Positions 1-7,238 of a DNA stretch of 11,783 nucleotides are shown here, piece by piece. Every line of letters begins with the position of its first letter. The stretch's first letter is position 1. Both the position numbers and the translations under genes were made by a program. The notes under the pieces were generated by a model. That model was not told where the DNA came from. It saw only the letters and a program-made list of their open reading frames with translations, and ran no database searches. The stretch is from Chloroflexota bacterium (GTDB lineage: Bacteria; Chloroflexota; Ktedonobacteria; Ktedonobacterales; Ktedonobacteraceae). The DNA lies in contig VBHV01000558.1 of assembly GCA_005881995.1 (NCBI GenBank), forward strand, positions 3,936 through 15,718. Direction: 5' to 3'.

Positions 1-924
1 ATGGGCAGTGGGCAGAGTCACTAAATCCTCATCGGCAATGTGTTTTTGAGCATGACTGAAAACAGATGCGTTGGAGGAGCCAAATGAGCTTAGTGAATCC
101 TCAGAGCCATGTAAAGCTGTAAGAAAGGCTCGAACATCTGTATGCCGTTCCCCACGCTGCTTTGCCATCGCTTTGAGAATAGCCTGTTCGAGATACATTG
201 GTAACGCCGGATTGAGTTGGGTGGGAGCGACAGGGTGGTCTGTCAAATGCTTAAACCCCATCGCAAAGAAATCAGGGGCGGAAAAGGGCACATGCCCAGT
301 GAAGAGTTCATAGGCGATACAGCCCAGAGCATACTGATCCCCTTCTTTAGAAACGGTGCCCTGAAACTGTTCTGGAGCCATATAAGACGGTGTGCCAATG
401 ACTGAGCTATACTTGACGCTGCTCGTTGACAGCGTGGTAGCAATACCGAAATCTGCAAGAAGTGCTCTATCATTCGCGTTGAAAAGAATATTTTCAGGTT
501 TGAGGTCACGATGAACAATGTGCTGTTGATGAGCATAGTACAGTGCCTCCCCAACTTGTGAAAGGATGGTGAAGGAGACTTCTTCAGGCAGTATTGTGTG
601 AGCGGAGCGGGTGAGGAAATCGCGTAGCGAGCCATGTGGCGCGTACTCAGTGACCAGGTAGGGAAGGCCATTCTCTAATCCAGCATCAAAGATTTGGAGA
701 ATGTGCGGGTGGTGGATATGCCCAAGCAGGCGTGCTTCCTCTAAGAAGCGGTTCCGTTCCGCTGGAGTACCAAGATGGTTGTGTAGTATCTTGATGGAGA
801 CGACCCGCTCCGTCAGAATACTATGCTCTCCCTTATACACACTCCCAAATGCACCACTGCCGATGAGTGCCAGGATGCGGTAATTGCCGATACTGGTACC
901 AGCATAACTCCCTTGATCTCCCAT
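1..924 (-). CDS. Ser/Thr protein kinase, N-terminal part (3' end outside window)
   Basis: Open for 308 codons from ATG (922-924) to the window edge, so the C-terminus is missing. It phosphorylates Ser/Thr on unknown targets, as PknB-type (Hanks) bacterial kinases do. Motifs in order: glycine loop GSGAFGSVYKG (residues 22-32), ATP lysine Lys45 in VSIK, alpha-C glutamate near Glu63, catalytic loop HRDLKPEN (138-145), DFG (158-160), GTPSYMAPE (177-185), and a C-lobe to about 270. All catalytic residues are present, so an active kinase is expected. Ser43 replaces the usual Ala of VAIK, a mild oddity. After about 275 a Ser-rich, low-complexity stretch begins, probably a linker to a sensor or membrane part that cannot be seen. 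The start is set by a GGAGG SD (933-937) with an 8-nt spacer. It is transcribed away from the recombinase remnant. Confidence 0.93.
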   Translation of the reverse strand, partial: MGDQGSYAGTSIGNYRILALIGSGAFGSVYKGEHSILTERVVSIKILHNHLGTPAERNRFLEEARLLGHIHHPHILQIFDAGLENGLPYLVTEYAPHGSLRDFLTRSAHTILPEEVSFTILSQVGEALYYAHQQHIVHRDLKPENILFNANDRALLADFGIATTLSTSSVKYSSVIGTPSYMAPEQFQGTVSKEGDQYALGCIAYELFTGHVPFSAPDFFAMGFKHLTDHPVAPTQLNPALPMYLEQAILKAMAKQRGERHTDVRAFLTALHGSEDSLSSFGSSNASVFSHAQKHIADEDLVTLPTAH

Positions 925-932
925 ACCATGAA

Positions 933-937
933 CCTCC
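933..937 (-). promoter_or_regulatory. Shine-Dalgarno of the Ser/Thr kinase gene
   Basis: GGAGG on the minus strand lies 8 nt before ATG 924. An overlapping ATG five bases upstream is in another frame, so this SD supports the 924 start. Confidence 0.7.
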
Positions 938-1529
938 GAAAGGAACGACGTTCAGATGACGCACATCGAGGATAGATACCAACTCTTACAAGTTGGGGAA
1001 ACTGACTTCAGTCGAGGCTAATGCTCTAAGCAAGGATTAAGTTACTGGTGCTTCCTTGTTTCATCTTGCACTGCCTCACCTCTCGAGCTAATCAGCTATC
1101 GTTTCGCAGGTCGCCTTGCTCTATGGTGTGATCCTCTTTGTGGCCTTTGCTGCATGGCACACCTGATCTTGTCTGCTCACACAAGCGCATAATAGCTAAT
1201 CTTTGTGGTTTCAGTGATGAAATGTCCTCTCTCACTATAAAAGCTTAAAAGGAAGGTTCAAGTGATGATTTGGTTGAGGTAAGGTTATGATATGACTCTT
1301 TATGTCTCTATTTCTTCACTCTTTCAGCATTGCTTGTATAACTTTAGGCTATGAGGAACCGCGAAGCACAAAAATGTAGCGAGGTGAACGAGTTAGAGGC
1401 TGTAGGAAAAGCCCAGAGAAGCCACTTCTCATTGTTGAGATTCCATCAGCTTCTTGGGCTAATTCGTAGATCACTATAAGTGGTAATGCCTGTCGTTTGT
1501 TGCTGCAGAAGCCTGACAGAACGAAGTAA
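938..1529. other. Intergenic stretch without a convincing gene
   Basis: About 590 bases, AT-richer to the eye than the flanking genes, with frequent stops in all frames. It should hold the leftward promoter of the kinase gene, but I cannot pick a confident -35/-10 pair. A short inverted repeat, CCAACT-6 nt-AGTTGG, lies at 979-996 and could be an operator or a stem-loop in the kinase leader. The part from about 1380 may be decayed recombinase sequence: in the frame of the downstream remnant it reads through two stop codons (1467-1469 and 1527-1529). That assignment is weak. Confidence 0.5.
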
Positions 1530-1772
1530 CTCATCTCAAAGCTTTTCCGGCGTCTAGGAATGCGCGTCCCGATTGAGGGCAAGCGTGTCTCCGCCCATAA
1601 CTGCCGCCGTTATATGGCAACAACGCAGTTAAAAATGGGGAGAAGCCCGCTCGATGTGCAGCGACAAATGGGGCATACAACCTTGACAATGCCCAACCAG
1701 TATGCTTCTCTTGTGACAGAAGATATACAGCGTTCGCAAGAGCGGTACTCCCCCTACGGGCAAAAGACCTGA
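1530..1772 (+). pseudogene. Tyrosine recombinase (phage-type integrase) C-terminal remnant
   Basis: The longest open piece starts at ATG 1560 (70 residues), but similarity to a recombinase appears to begin upstream at 1530, directly after an in-frame TAA (1527-1529). The remnant keeps the C-terminal catalytic boxes of XerC/D-like integrases: HNCR (His13, Arg16 counting from ATG 1560), MGH (His39) and the nucleophile Tyr48 in NQYASL. The SAM-like N-terminal domain, first catalytic Arg and beta-hairpin Lys are absent, and no SD precedes ATG 1560, so it should be inactive. It marks a past mobile element. A short functional protein is unlikely. The family is clear from the motif order HxxR-GH-Y; the exact subfamily cannot be told. 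Confidence 0.75.
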
Positions 1773-1910
1773 GCAATAAAGAGACTTTCGGTTCAGGTTA
1801 TTGGGAGGAGTAGGGATATCGTTCGTGCAAGTTCAGGCTTCATTACTACCCCTGAAAGTAATAAAGCTCAATGTGTGAAGCCCCTCTACAGGCGGCTTAA
1901 GGTGCTAGTT

Positions 1911-2241
1911 ATGGCCTATTTTTTAGCAAAAACCGACCCTGAACACTACTCCATCGACAACCTGGAGCAGGACAAAGCAACCGTATGGGACGGAGTACGC
2001 AGCGCCGCGGCGCTGCTTGCTATCCGCGCCATGCGGCCCGATGACGAGGTGCTGATTTACCACAGCCAGGGAGAAGCCGCCATCGTCGGGCTGGCGCGTG
2101 TAGTCTCAGAACCCCGTCCAGACTCCAACGACCCGAAAAGCTGGGTGGTTGATATAGCGTTTATCCGCCGCCTTGAGCAACCAATCACCCTGCGGGAACG
2201 AAAATGTCGTGGCATGGCTCAAAGAGAAAAAAGTGTTGTAG
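1911..2241 (+). pseudogene. EVE-domain protein broken by an internal out-of-frame deletion
   Basis: EVE domains are PUA-like folds thought to bind modified nucleobases. From ATG 1911, 96 residues follow the family closely: MAYFLAKTDPEHYSID at the start, WDGVR, the MRPDDEVLIYHS segment, IVGLARVVSEPRP and VVDIAFIRRLEQPITLRE. At 2198 homology stops in this frame and resumes at once, one base later, in the next frame as ENVVAWLKEKKVL ending at TAG 2239-2241, which is how such proteins end. The usual roughly 25-residue segment between them, with the DW.LVRQ.RLS motif, is missing. The frame-shifted product would run on with unrelated sequence to 2435, inside the next gene. ATG 1911 has AAGG 8 nt upstream; GTG 1875 is an alternative but adds a non-family extension. 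Probably non-functional. Confidence 0.75.
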
Positions 2242-2246
2242 GAGAT
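2241..2246 (+). promoter_or_regulatory. Shine-Dalgarno that sets a TTG start
   Basis: GGAG (2241-2244) overlaps the ancestral EVE stop codon (TAG 2239-2241) and sits 7 nt before TTG 2252. No in-frame ATG or GTG lies at a suitable distance, and the family's N-terminus begins here. Confidence 0.65.
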
Positions 2247-2251
2247 CACCA

Positions 2252-3094
2252 TTGGATAACAGCGCAACCTGGTATGTTGGCGGATGCTGGGTGCATCCCC
2301 ACGAAGCCACGCTCTCGATTAACGACATCGCGGTGCTGCGCGGCTACAGCGTCTTCGAGTCACTGCGCACCTACGACCGCCGCCCATTCCACCTCGACGA
2401 ACACCTCAAGCGCCTCTACCAATCTGCTGTATTGATCGGATTAGAGATACCCTGGTCATCCAGGTTTATCGCTGACATCATTCGCGAGACGATAGCGCGC
2501 AACACCTACAAACACGCGTCGATTCGCCTGCTGTTGACCGGTGGAGAAAGCGAGGATGGCATCACGCCATCTGGTAAGCCGGTATTGCTAGTTATGATCA
2601 CTCCCCTGGGAGAGCGCGATATGCAGCGATTTGCCAGGGGCATCAAGCTCATTATCACCAGGCTGCAGCGTGAAGCGCCAGAGGCAAAGACCACCAATTA
2701 TATGGCAGCAGTACAAGCATTGAAAGAGGCCGCGAACCGCGGAGCTGCGGATGCCCTCTTCGTCAATGAACAGGGGCATGTCCAGGAGGCGACGCGCAGC
2801 AACTTCTTCATATTTCGAGGCGATATCCTGGTCACACCCCGCGATGGCGTATTGCACGGCATCACCCGCAATGTTGTGCTACAACTCGCGCAAGGCCGCT
2901 TTGCCGTCGAGGAACGCCCGATCCTCCTGGAAGAATTGCTATTGGCCGACGAGGCCTTTATCACCTCGTCCTCTAAAGAGATTACCCCGGTCGTGCAGAT
3001 CGACGACCTGGTGATTGGCAGCGGCAAACCAGGGCCGCGTACTACTGAACTGGAACAGCGATTTATTGAGATGATCGAGCAAGGAGACTTTTAG
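2252..3094 (+). CDS. PLP-dependent class IV aminotransferase (BCAT/D-amino-acid/ADC-lyase family)
   Basis: A 280-residue enzyme, the usual length for fold-type IV PLP enzymes, which transfer amino groups from branched-chain or D-amino acids or act as aminodeoxychorismate lyase. It opens with DNSATWYVGG, then SVFESLRTY and the FHLDEHLKRL helix. Lys146 in EAKTTNY is the PLP Schiff-base lysine and Glu179 in QEATRSNFF contacts the pyridine nitrogen. The ITSSSKEITPV segment near the C-terminus is typical. Substrate cannot be decided; the overall look is closest to BCAT-like proteins. I chose TTG 2252 because of the SD at 2241. An open frame reaches back to ATG 2204, but those 16 residues are out-of-frame EVE sequence. 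It is followed after 9 bp by a dehydrogenase gene and is probably co-transcribed with it. Cytoplasmic. Confidence 0.88.
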   Translation: MDNSATWYVGGCWVHPHEATLSINDIAVLRGYSVFESLRTYDRRPFHLDEHLKRLYQSAVLIGLEIPWSSRFIADIIRETIARNTYKHASIRLLLTGGESEDGITPSGKPVLLVMITPLGERDMQRFARGIKLIITRLQREAPEAKTTNYMAAVQALKEAANRGAADALFVNEQGHVQEATRSNFFIFRGDILVTPRDGVLHGITRNVVLQLAQGRFAVEERPILLEELLLADEAFITSSSKEITPVVQIDDLVIGSGKPGPRTTELEQRFIEMIEQGDF

Positions 3095-3103
3095 GATGCT
3101 ATC

Positions 3104-3985
3104 ATGCCAACAGTAAATAATCAGATGCAGGGGAAAATCTGCATGATAACCGGGGCCAACTCCGGGATCGGGAAAGCTACCGCACTCGGACTCGCGCAGA
3201 TGGGTGCGACGGTAGTGCTGGTAAGCCGGGACCGCGCCAGGGGCGAGGAAGCCCAAAACGAGATTAAGGCGAAAAGTGGCAACGACGCCATCGATCTCTT
3301 GCTTGCAGACCTGTCCTCGCAGCAGTCCATACGACAACTTGTAGCAGATTTCAAGCAGCGCTACACCCGGCTGCACGTGCTGATCAATAATGCCGGGACC
3401 TTCGCTTTGACCCGGCGCGAGACGGTGGACGGGCTGGAGATGAGCTTTTCCGTGAACGTGCTCGCGCCTTTCCTGCTCACCAACCTGCTGCTCGACGTGA
3501 TCAAAGCCAGCGCACCCGCGCGTATCGTGAATGTCAGCTCGAATCTGCAGGCAAAAAACTATTTGAAGCTGGATGACTTGCTCTCAAAGAAACGCTACCG
3601 CCCCATGCTTGGTTATGCGCAGTCGAAGCTCGCCGTGGTGCTTTTCACCTATGAGCTGGCGCGGCGGCTGGAGGGAACGGGCGTAACGGCCAACTGCCTG
3701 CACCCCGGCTTCGTGGCAACCAACATCGCGCAGCGCGACCTTGCACTTCCCGCTCGCCTCGCGACAAAGCTCATCTTCCGCTTTGGCACCAGCCCGGAAA
3801 TAGGCGCAAAGACCTCCCTCTACCTGGCTACTTCACCCGACGTAGAGGGCGTTACAGGCAAGTACTTCGAAAAGAGCGTTCCCAGAAGGTCAGCTGCGCT
3901 TTCCTATGATGTGTCGTTGCAGCAGCAACTCTGGAAGGCGTGCGCGCAATTGACCGGCTTAACAAACGAAGCGCTTCAAATTTGA
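3104..3985 (+). CDS. Short-chain dehydrogenase/reductase, retinol-dehydrogenase-like
   Basis: A 293-residue classical-type SDR that oxidises or reduces a carbonyl/alcohol substrate with NADP(H). Visible: nucleotide-binding TGANSGIG (16-23), Arg42 after the second strand (SRDR), which favours NADP(H) over NAD(H), the ADL adenine-ring motif (68-70), NNAG (95-98), Asn118, Ser145/Ser146 in NVSS, and the catalytic YAQSK (Tyr171, Lys175). The segments SKLAVVLFTYELARRL and HPGFVATNI are like animal RDH11-14 and WWOX-type SDRs, a group with many uncharacterised bacterial members, so substrate is unknown. ATG 3104 follows AGGA by 7 nt and lies 9 bp after the aminotransferase stop, suggesting one transcript. 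No terminator hairpin is visible between its stop and the convergent gene ending at 4027. Confidence 0.93.
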   Translation: MPTVNNQMQGKICMITGANSGIGKATALGLAQMGATVVLVSRDRARGEEAQNEIKAKSGNDAIDLLLADLSSQQSIRQLVADFKQRYTRLHVLINNAGTFALTRRETVDGLEMSFSVNVLAPFLLTNLLLDVIKASAPARIVNVSSNLQAKNYLKLDDLLSKKRYRPMLGYAQSKLAVVLFTYELARRLEGTGVTANCLHPGFVATNIAQRDLALPARLATKLIFRFGTSPEIGAKTSLYLATSPDVEGVTGKYFEKSVPRRSAALSYDVSLQQQLWKACAQLTGLTNEALQI

Positions 3986-4001
3986 AGTAATTTTCCCATC
4001 C

Positions 4002-4018
4002 AAAGGAGAACATAATTG
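4002..4018 (+). promoter_or_regulatory. SD plus TTG with no gene behind it
   Basis: AAAGGAG (4002-4008) followed after 7 nt by TTG (4016-4018) looks like the translation start of a third gene after the dehydrogenase. The frame closes after about 30 codons inside the 3' end of the opposite-strand fusion gene, so no matching gene follows. It may be a relic left when the downstream gene was lost or replaced. Confidence 0.3.
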
Positions 4019-4026
4019 GCAACAGC

Positions 4027-6252
4027 TTACGCTGGCACCCGCTCTTCTTGCAGACTGGCTGCAAACTGGGGATCGACTAATCTAAAGGACTCCACAAAGT
4101 CTTTCTGGTTGTAGAGTGCTTGCAGGACTTCTTGAGTCAGGGCAGCAAGAGCGGAATCAGGGATATTTTCCCCACCTCCCTCTTCCCACGCGCTTGCCCA
4201 CACCGCGGCCATACATTTACAGCCCTCGGCTATACAGGTGACCGTGCGCTCTCCAAGGACACTCCACATATTCTGGAGCAGCTGCCTTCCGCCCCCCTGG
4301 TCGAACGTATTGATGATATCCATAGGAGGGAGCGTAGCAATGCTCCTGCGCATCAAGTCCACCACGGCTAGAGCAGTGGCGTGCCCTCCTTGAAACGCAG
4401 GCTGTATTTTGGTCTGTTGCAGAGCCTGATTGACACCGGCAATGACATCTGGCGCGAAAGCGTCCATCATACTGGTCTCGTACTTTGAATGCACGGGGAT
4501 CTCTTCGTGGTGATCCGGTCGACCATGATGCAGGTACGACACGTGGAGCGGTTGACAGGCATCGCCCACGTAGTGCGAGACAATGCCCCCAGCGCAGATA
4601 AACTCGGTAATTTTTCCCGCCTTGACAAATTGCACCATCTGACTATACATCTGCCAGACGCGGAAGGGAAGTGCGCCGCGTTTGTCCACATTGAGACTCT
4701 CGTAGTAGTGATTCCACGTGTCAACGCTCAGGTTATTCGGGTCCTGGCACAGATCTAACAGGGTTTTCCCACTGAAGTCTCCCTGGCCCTCTTGGTCCAT
4801 ATCCGCAAAATGATTGAATTCATCCTCCGGGCGCGTCCTACGCCAGACCAGGTCGGCCACATCGGCCAGCGGGACAAATTGGTGCGCATCGATTGCTCGA
4901 ATCTGTCCAGATTGAATGGCCTCATCACGGAAGGCAATCAAATCAACATTGTTATGAAGCAATTGGCTTAGCCTGGGATCGGTCACCAGTTCGCAGGCTT
5001 TGGCCGCAATCTTGTAGTGCCCCGTCGCGCCCCAGTATTCTCTGTGCCCGATATTCCAGCCACGAAAGACATCGACGTCCAGTTCGCGGCAGATTGTGCT
5101 GAGGCAGGTTGCAAGCGCAAAGCGGAAAGTCACCTTCCCTTGCCCATCCAGCAGCTCATGACCACCCCACTGAAGAGCAATTGGGCGATAACGGCGTGCT
5201 CGCCCTCCTTGCTCTGGTATTGGTTCATCAAAGAACCAGACCGTACCAGAATCCCCCGGGTGGGTGTTCAGTGGCATCTGCTCATTACGTGGGCCGATTA
5301 ACAATTCGCTGACATAATCAAACCCGCCTGTTGATTTATAACGATAAAAGAGTGCCTGGATTTCCCCGACCAGTTCACCGGAAGCGCCACCGAAGGCACG
5401 CATAGGACAACCAATGAGATCGAGCGAGAGAGTATCGGAGTTGAGATCCACGGGCTCACCAAGTTCGCCAACACCAAACACCTGCGCAGTCCAACAATTC
5501 ATATCTTCCACATCAATCAGGCCTGCATCCATGTTCAAGTAGGAGCGAGTCCCCGAAAATGCCTCATACACCTCTTGAAAGGGCTTCTTGCCCACCTGGT
5601 TCTTGTAAGATCTACCTATTTGTTGGCGTTCTCCGCCAAGTAAGGAGTAAACCGGACGCCCTTGCTCTCCTGTAACGTGGCGATTGGTGAGTGCGTAAAC
5701 CGCATCTCCATCTGAGACAAGGCAACCAAGCGATCCGATGTGGGCCTCGCCCTGCACATCCGTCAGCACAGGATAGCCGCCACCAATCAACATGTCAGGA
5801 AACGCTATATTCTGAAGCGGCGGAGGTGCTTGTTCCTGTTCTTCCACGAGCAGGACGCATGTGGGCACAACCCGGCCATCGGGCATATAGAGGAAACGCG
5901 GAACGACCTGGTCGGGATCCTCTTTAAGTAGCTCCTCCTGCGACTGCCACCGATTCACAAACACAAGCACGCAAGGCCATGACCAGGGCGTCACTACCGT
6001 ATTTTGCAAAGTGCGAACAGGAGAAGTTCTCCCACTTCTCTTCTCAAGCGGATGTTTTGCTACTTTCGCATCAGGATCACTGCTGCGGATGCGATACAAG
6101 CCAATAGCAGTCGCAACAACATTTTCTAAGTGGGCAAGGTGTACATGGTAGGCCTCACGCGCCTGTAGCAGATCATATATGGAAAGTGACTTAAAGTCTC
6201 TTTTCCCAGGGAAAAAACTTTTCATAGGTACATTCTTTCTAAAGGAAACCAT
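4027..6252 (-). CDS. Trypsin-like serine protease fused to zinc-dependent phospholipase C/P1-nuclease domain
   Basis: A 741-residue two-enzyme protein. Residues about 30-388 form a chymotrypsin-fold protease: triad His192 in ALTNRHVTG, Asp242 in NMDAGLID, Ser335 in HPGDSGTVWF. The region before it (ENVVATAIGLYRI, then DGRVVPTCVL) is a common lead-in of bacterial trypsin-like peptidases; the LTNRH core also recalls plant NAL1. Residues 407 to about 700 form a phospholipase C/S1-P1 nuclease fold with candidates for all nine zinc ligands: Trp407 and His412 (WGATGH), Asp443, His481 (NHFADMD), His560/Asp564/His570 (HYVGDACQPLH), and His588/Glu592 (HSKYE). HxxxE is as in phospholipase C, while QPLH and the W-to-H spacing are as in P1 nuclease, so phosphodiester substrate class is open. 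No signal peptide or membrane segment is seen. ATG 6252 has no SD; ATG 6225 (Met10) with AGAAAG 9 nt upstream may be the real start. Confidence 0.85.
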   Translation of the reverse strand: MVSFRKNVPMKSFFPGKRDFKSLSIYDLLQAREAYHVHLAHLENVVATAIGLYRIRSSDPDAKVAKHPLEKRSGRTSPVRTLQNTVVTPWSWPCVLVFVNRWQSQEELLKEDPDQVVPRFLYMPDGRVVPTCVLLVEEQEQAPPPLQNIAFPDMLIGGGYPVLTDVQGEAHIGSLGCLVSDGDAVYALTNRHVTGEQGRPVYSLLGGERQQIGRSYKNQVGKKPFQEVYEAFSGTRSYLNMDAGLIDVEDMNCWTAQVFGVGELGEPVDLNSDTLSLDLIGCPMRAFGGASGELVGEIQALFYRYKSTGGFDYVSELLIGPRNEQMPLNTHPGDSGTVWFFDEPIPEQGGRARRYRPIALQWGGHELLDGQGKVTFRFALATCLSTICRELDVDVFRGWNIGHREYWGATGHYKIAAKACELVTDPRLSQLLHNNVDLIAFRDEAIQSGQIRAIDAHQFVPLADVADLVWRRTRPEDEFNHFADMDQEGQGDFSGKTLLDLCQDPNNLSVDTWNHYYESLNVDKRGALPFRVWQMYSQMVQFVKAGKITEFICAGGIVSHYVGDACQPLHVSYLHHGRPDHHEEIPVHSKYETSMMDAFAPDVIAGVNQALQQTKIQPAFQGGHATALAVVDLMRRSIATLPPMDIINTFDQGGGRQLLQNMWSVLGERTVTCIAEGCKCMAAVWASAWEEGGGENIPDSALAALTQEVLQALYNQKDFVESFRLVDPQFAASLQEERVPA

Positions 6253-6564
6253 TTACTTGAAGAGAAATGGGCAGGCCTCTCAAGAGGACTACCTTGTAGA
6301 CTTGCCTACGCTACAACTTAATGAGGCTGAATGAAAACGCCACAAAGCTTTCACCGTCATTATAACTACGCGTACCTTATCTGTTTTTACGGCATCATTT
6401 TTTGTGTCAATAAGCGACTCCAACACCCTTTACTGATCTCAGCATGGAGAAGTAAAGATGTCGTAGAATAGGAGTATGGGGGCACCAAGAAAAGCCAGAG
6501 GTCATTGGCCGTATAGACAGTTCCCTCACCAGACAGACCAGAATACCTGAATAGGAAGGATATA
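6253..6564. other. Divergent intergenic region
   Basis: About 310 bases between two divergently transcribed genes; both promoters should lie here. On the minus strand TATAAT (plus-strand 6359-6364) is a good -10 candidate for the fusion gene, giving a leader of about 100 nt, but no fitting -35 lies 16-18 nt upstream. A near-palindrome CCTCT-CA-AGAGG (6276-6287) sits between that -10 and the fusion-gene start and could be an operator. No clear promoter for the rightward gene is seen. No supported small gene. Confidence 0.4.
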
Positions 6565-7200
6565 ATGCACATGGCTGAAACATTTCCATTAAAAATTGTC
6601 GTGCTTGGTGCGGGCAACATCGGAGGAACGCTTGGTCGCAAATGGAGCGCCGCTGGCCACCAGGTCACTTTCGGCGTCAGCGACCCCAAAGGACCTCGCT
6701 CGCAGGCGCTGCGCGCTGAACTGGGCGACAAGATAAAAATTGGCACGGTCGCGGACGCGCTGCAAGCAGGGGACGTGGTCGTTATGGCCCTACCAGGCGG
6801 CGCTATGGAAACGACCATTACTACCAACGCTGCTCAACTCGATGGTCGCATTATCATCGACACGGCGAATCGTATGGGAGGCGGCCCAATGAATAGTCTC
6901 GCAACCTTCCAGGCCCATACGCCGCGCGCGCAAGTCTACCGCGCATTCAATACACTTGGCTGGGAAAACTTTGCCGATCCACTATTCAGTGGTATACCCG
7001 CAGACCTCTTCTACTGTGGACCAGCAGGCGACTCCAACGATATGGTCACACGCATGATTGAGGATATCGGCCTGCGCCCCATGTACCTGGGCGACAACAG
7101 TCAGATTGACCTGGTAGACGCGGTTGGAAGAATCTGGTTTGCCCTGGTCTTCGGCCAGCATAAGAGTCGCCACCTGGCATTCAAAGTCTTGACCCGCTAG
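6565..7200 (+). CDS. NADP-binding, F420-reductase-like oxidoreductase
   Basis: A 211-residue Rossmann protein of the NADPH-dependent F420 reductase/ProC-like family, which moves hydride between NADP(H) and F420 or another acceptor. The N-terminus holds LKIVVLGAGNIGGTLGRKW with the GxGxxG loop at residues 15-20; VTFGVSDP after strand 2 is where NADP phosphate is usually read. DVVVMALPGG (residues 69-78) is the conserved strand-loop, and the C-terminal IWFALVFGQHKSRHLAFK segment is typical of short bacterial members. Length fits the family. F420 use is not proven from sequence; many relatives are only annotated as NAD(P)-binding proteins. The SD AGGAAGGA (6553-6560) serves ATG 6565 or Met3 at 6571. 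The next gene starts 38 bp after its stop, so the two are probably co-transcribed. Cytoplasmic. Confidence 0.85.
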   Translation: MHMAETFPLKIVVLGAGNIGGTLGRKWSAAGHQVTFGVSDPKGPRSQALRAELGDKIKIGTVADALQAGDVVVMALPGGAMETTITTNAAQLDGRIIIDTANRMGGGPMNSLATFQAHTPRAQVYRAFNTLGWENFADPLFSGIPADLFYCGPAGDSNDMVTRMIEDIGLRPMYLGDNSQIDLVDAVGRIWFALVFGQHKSRHLAFKVLTR

Positions 7201-7238
7201 CTCGATTAAAGCGCGTATTTGAAAGAGAGGGAATAGCT

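Noticed and set aside
243..671. Minus-strand open frame of 142 codons
   Set aside because: It overlaps the kinase gene in another frame on the same strand; the kinase frame holds all Hanks motifs, so this is a shadow.
1349..1776. Minus-strand open frames of 77 and 81 codons opposite the recombinase remnant
   Set aside because: Composition looks random, no SD is seen, and the plus strand holds a recognisable recombinase tail.
1842..1862. ATTACT-9 nt-AGTAAT inverted repeat before the EVE gene
   Set aside because: Only six A/T-rich pairs with a 9-nt loop; this is expected by chance and has no T-run or linked gene end.
2204..2251. ATG 2204 as the aminotransferase start
   Set aside because: The added residues (SWHGSKRKKCC) come from the EVE 3' end read in another frame; the SD and family N-terminus point to TTG 2252.
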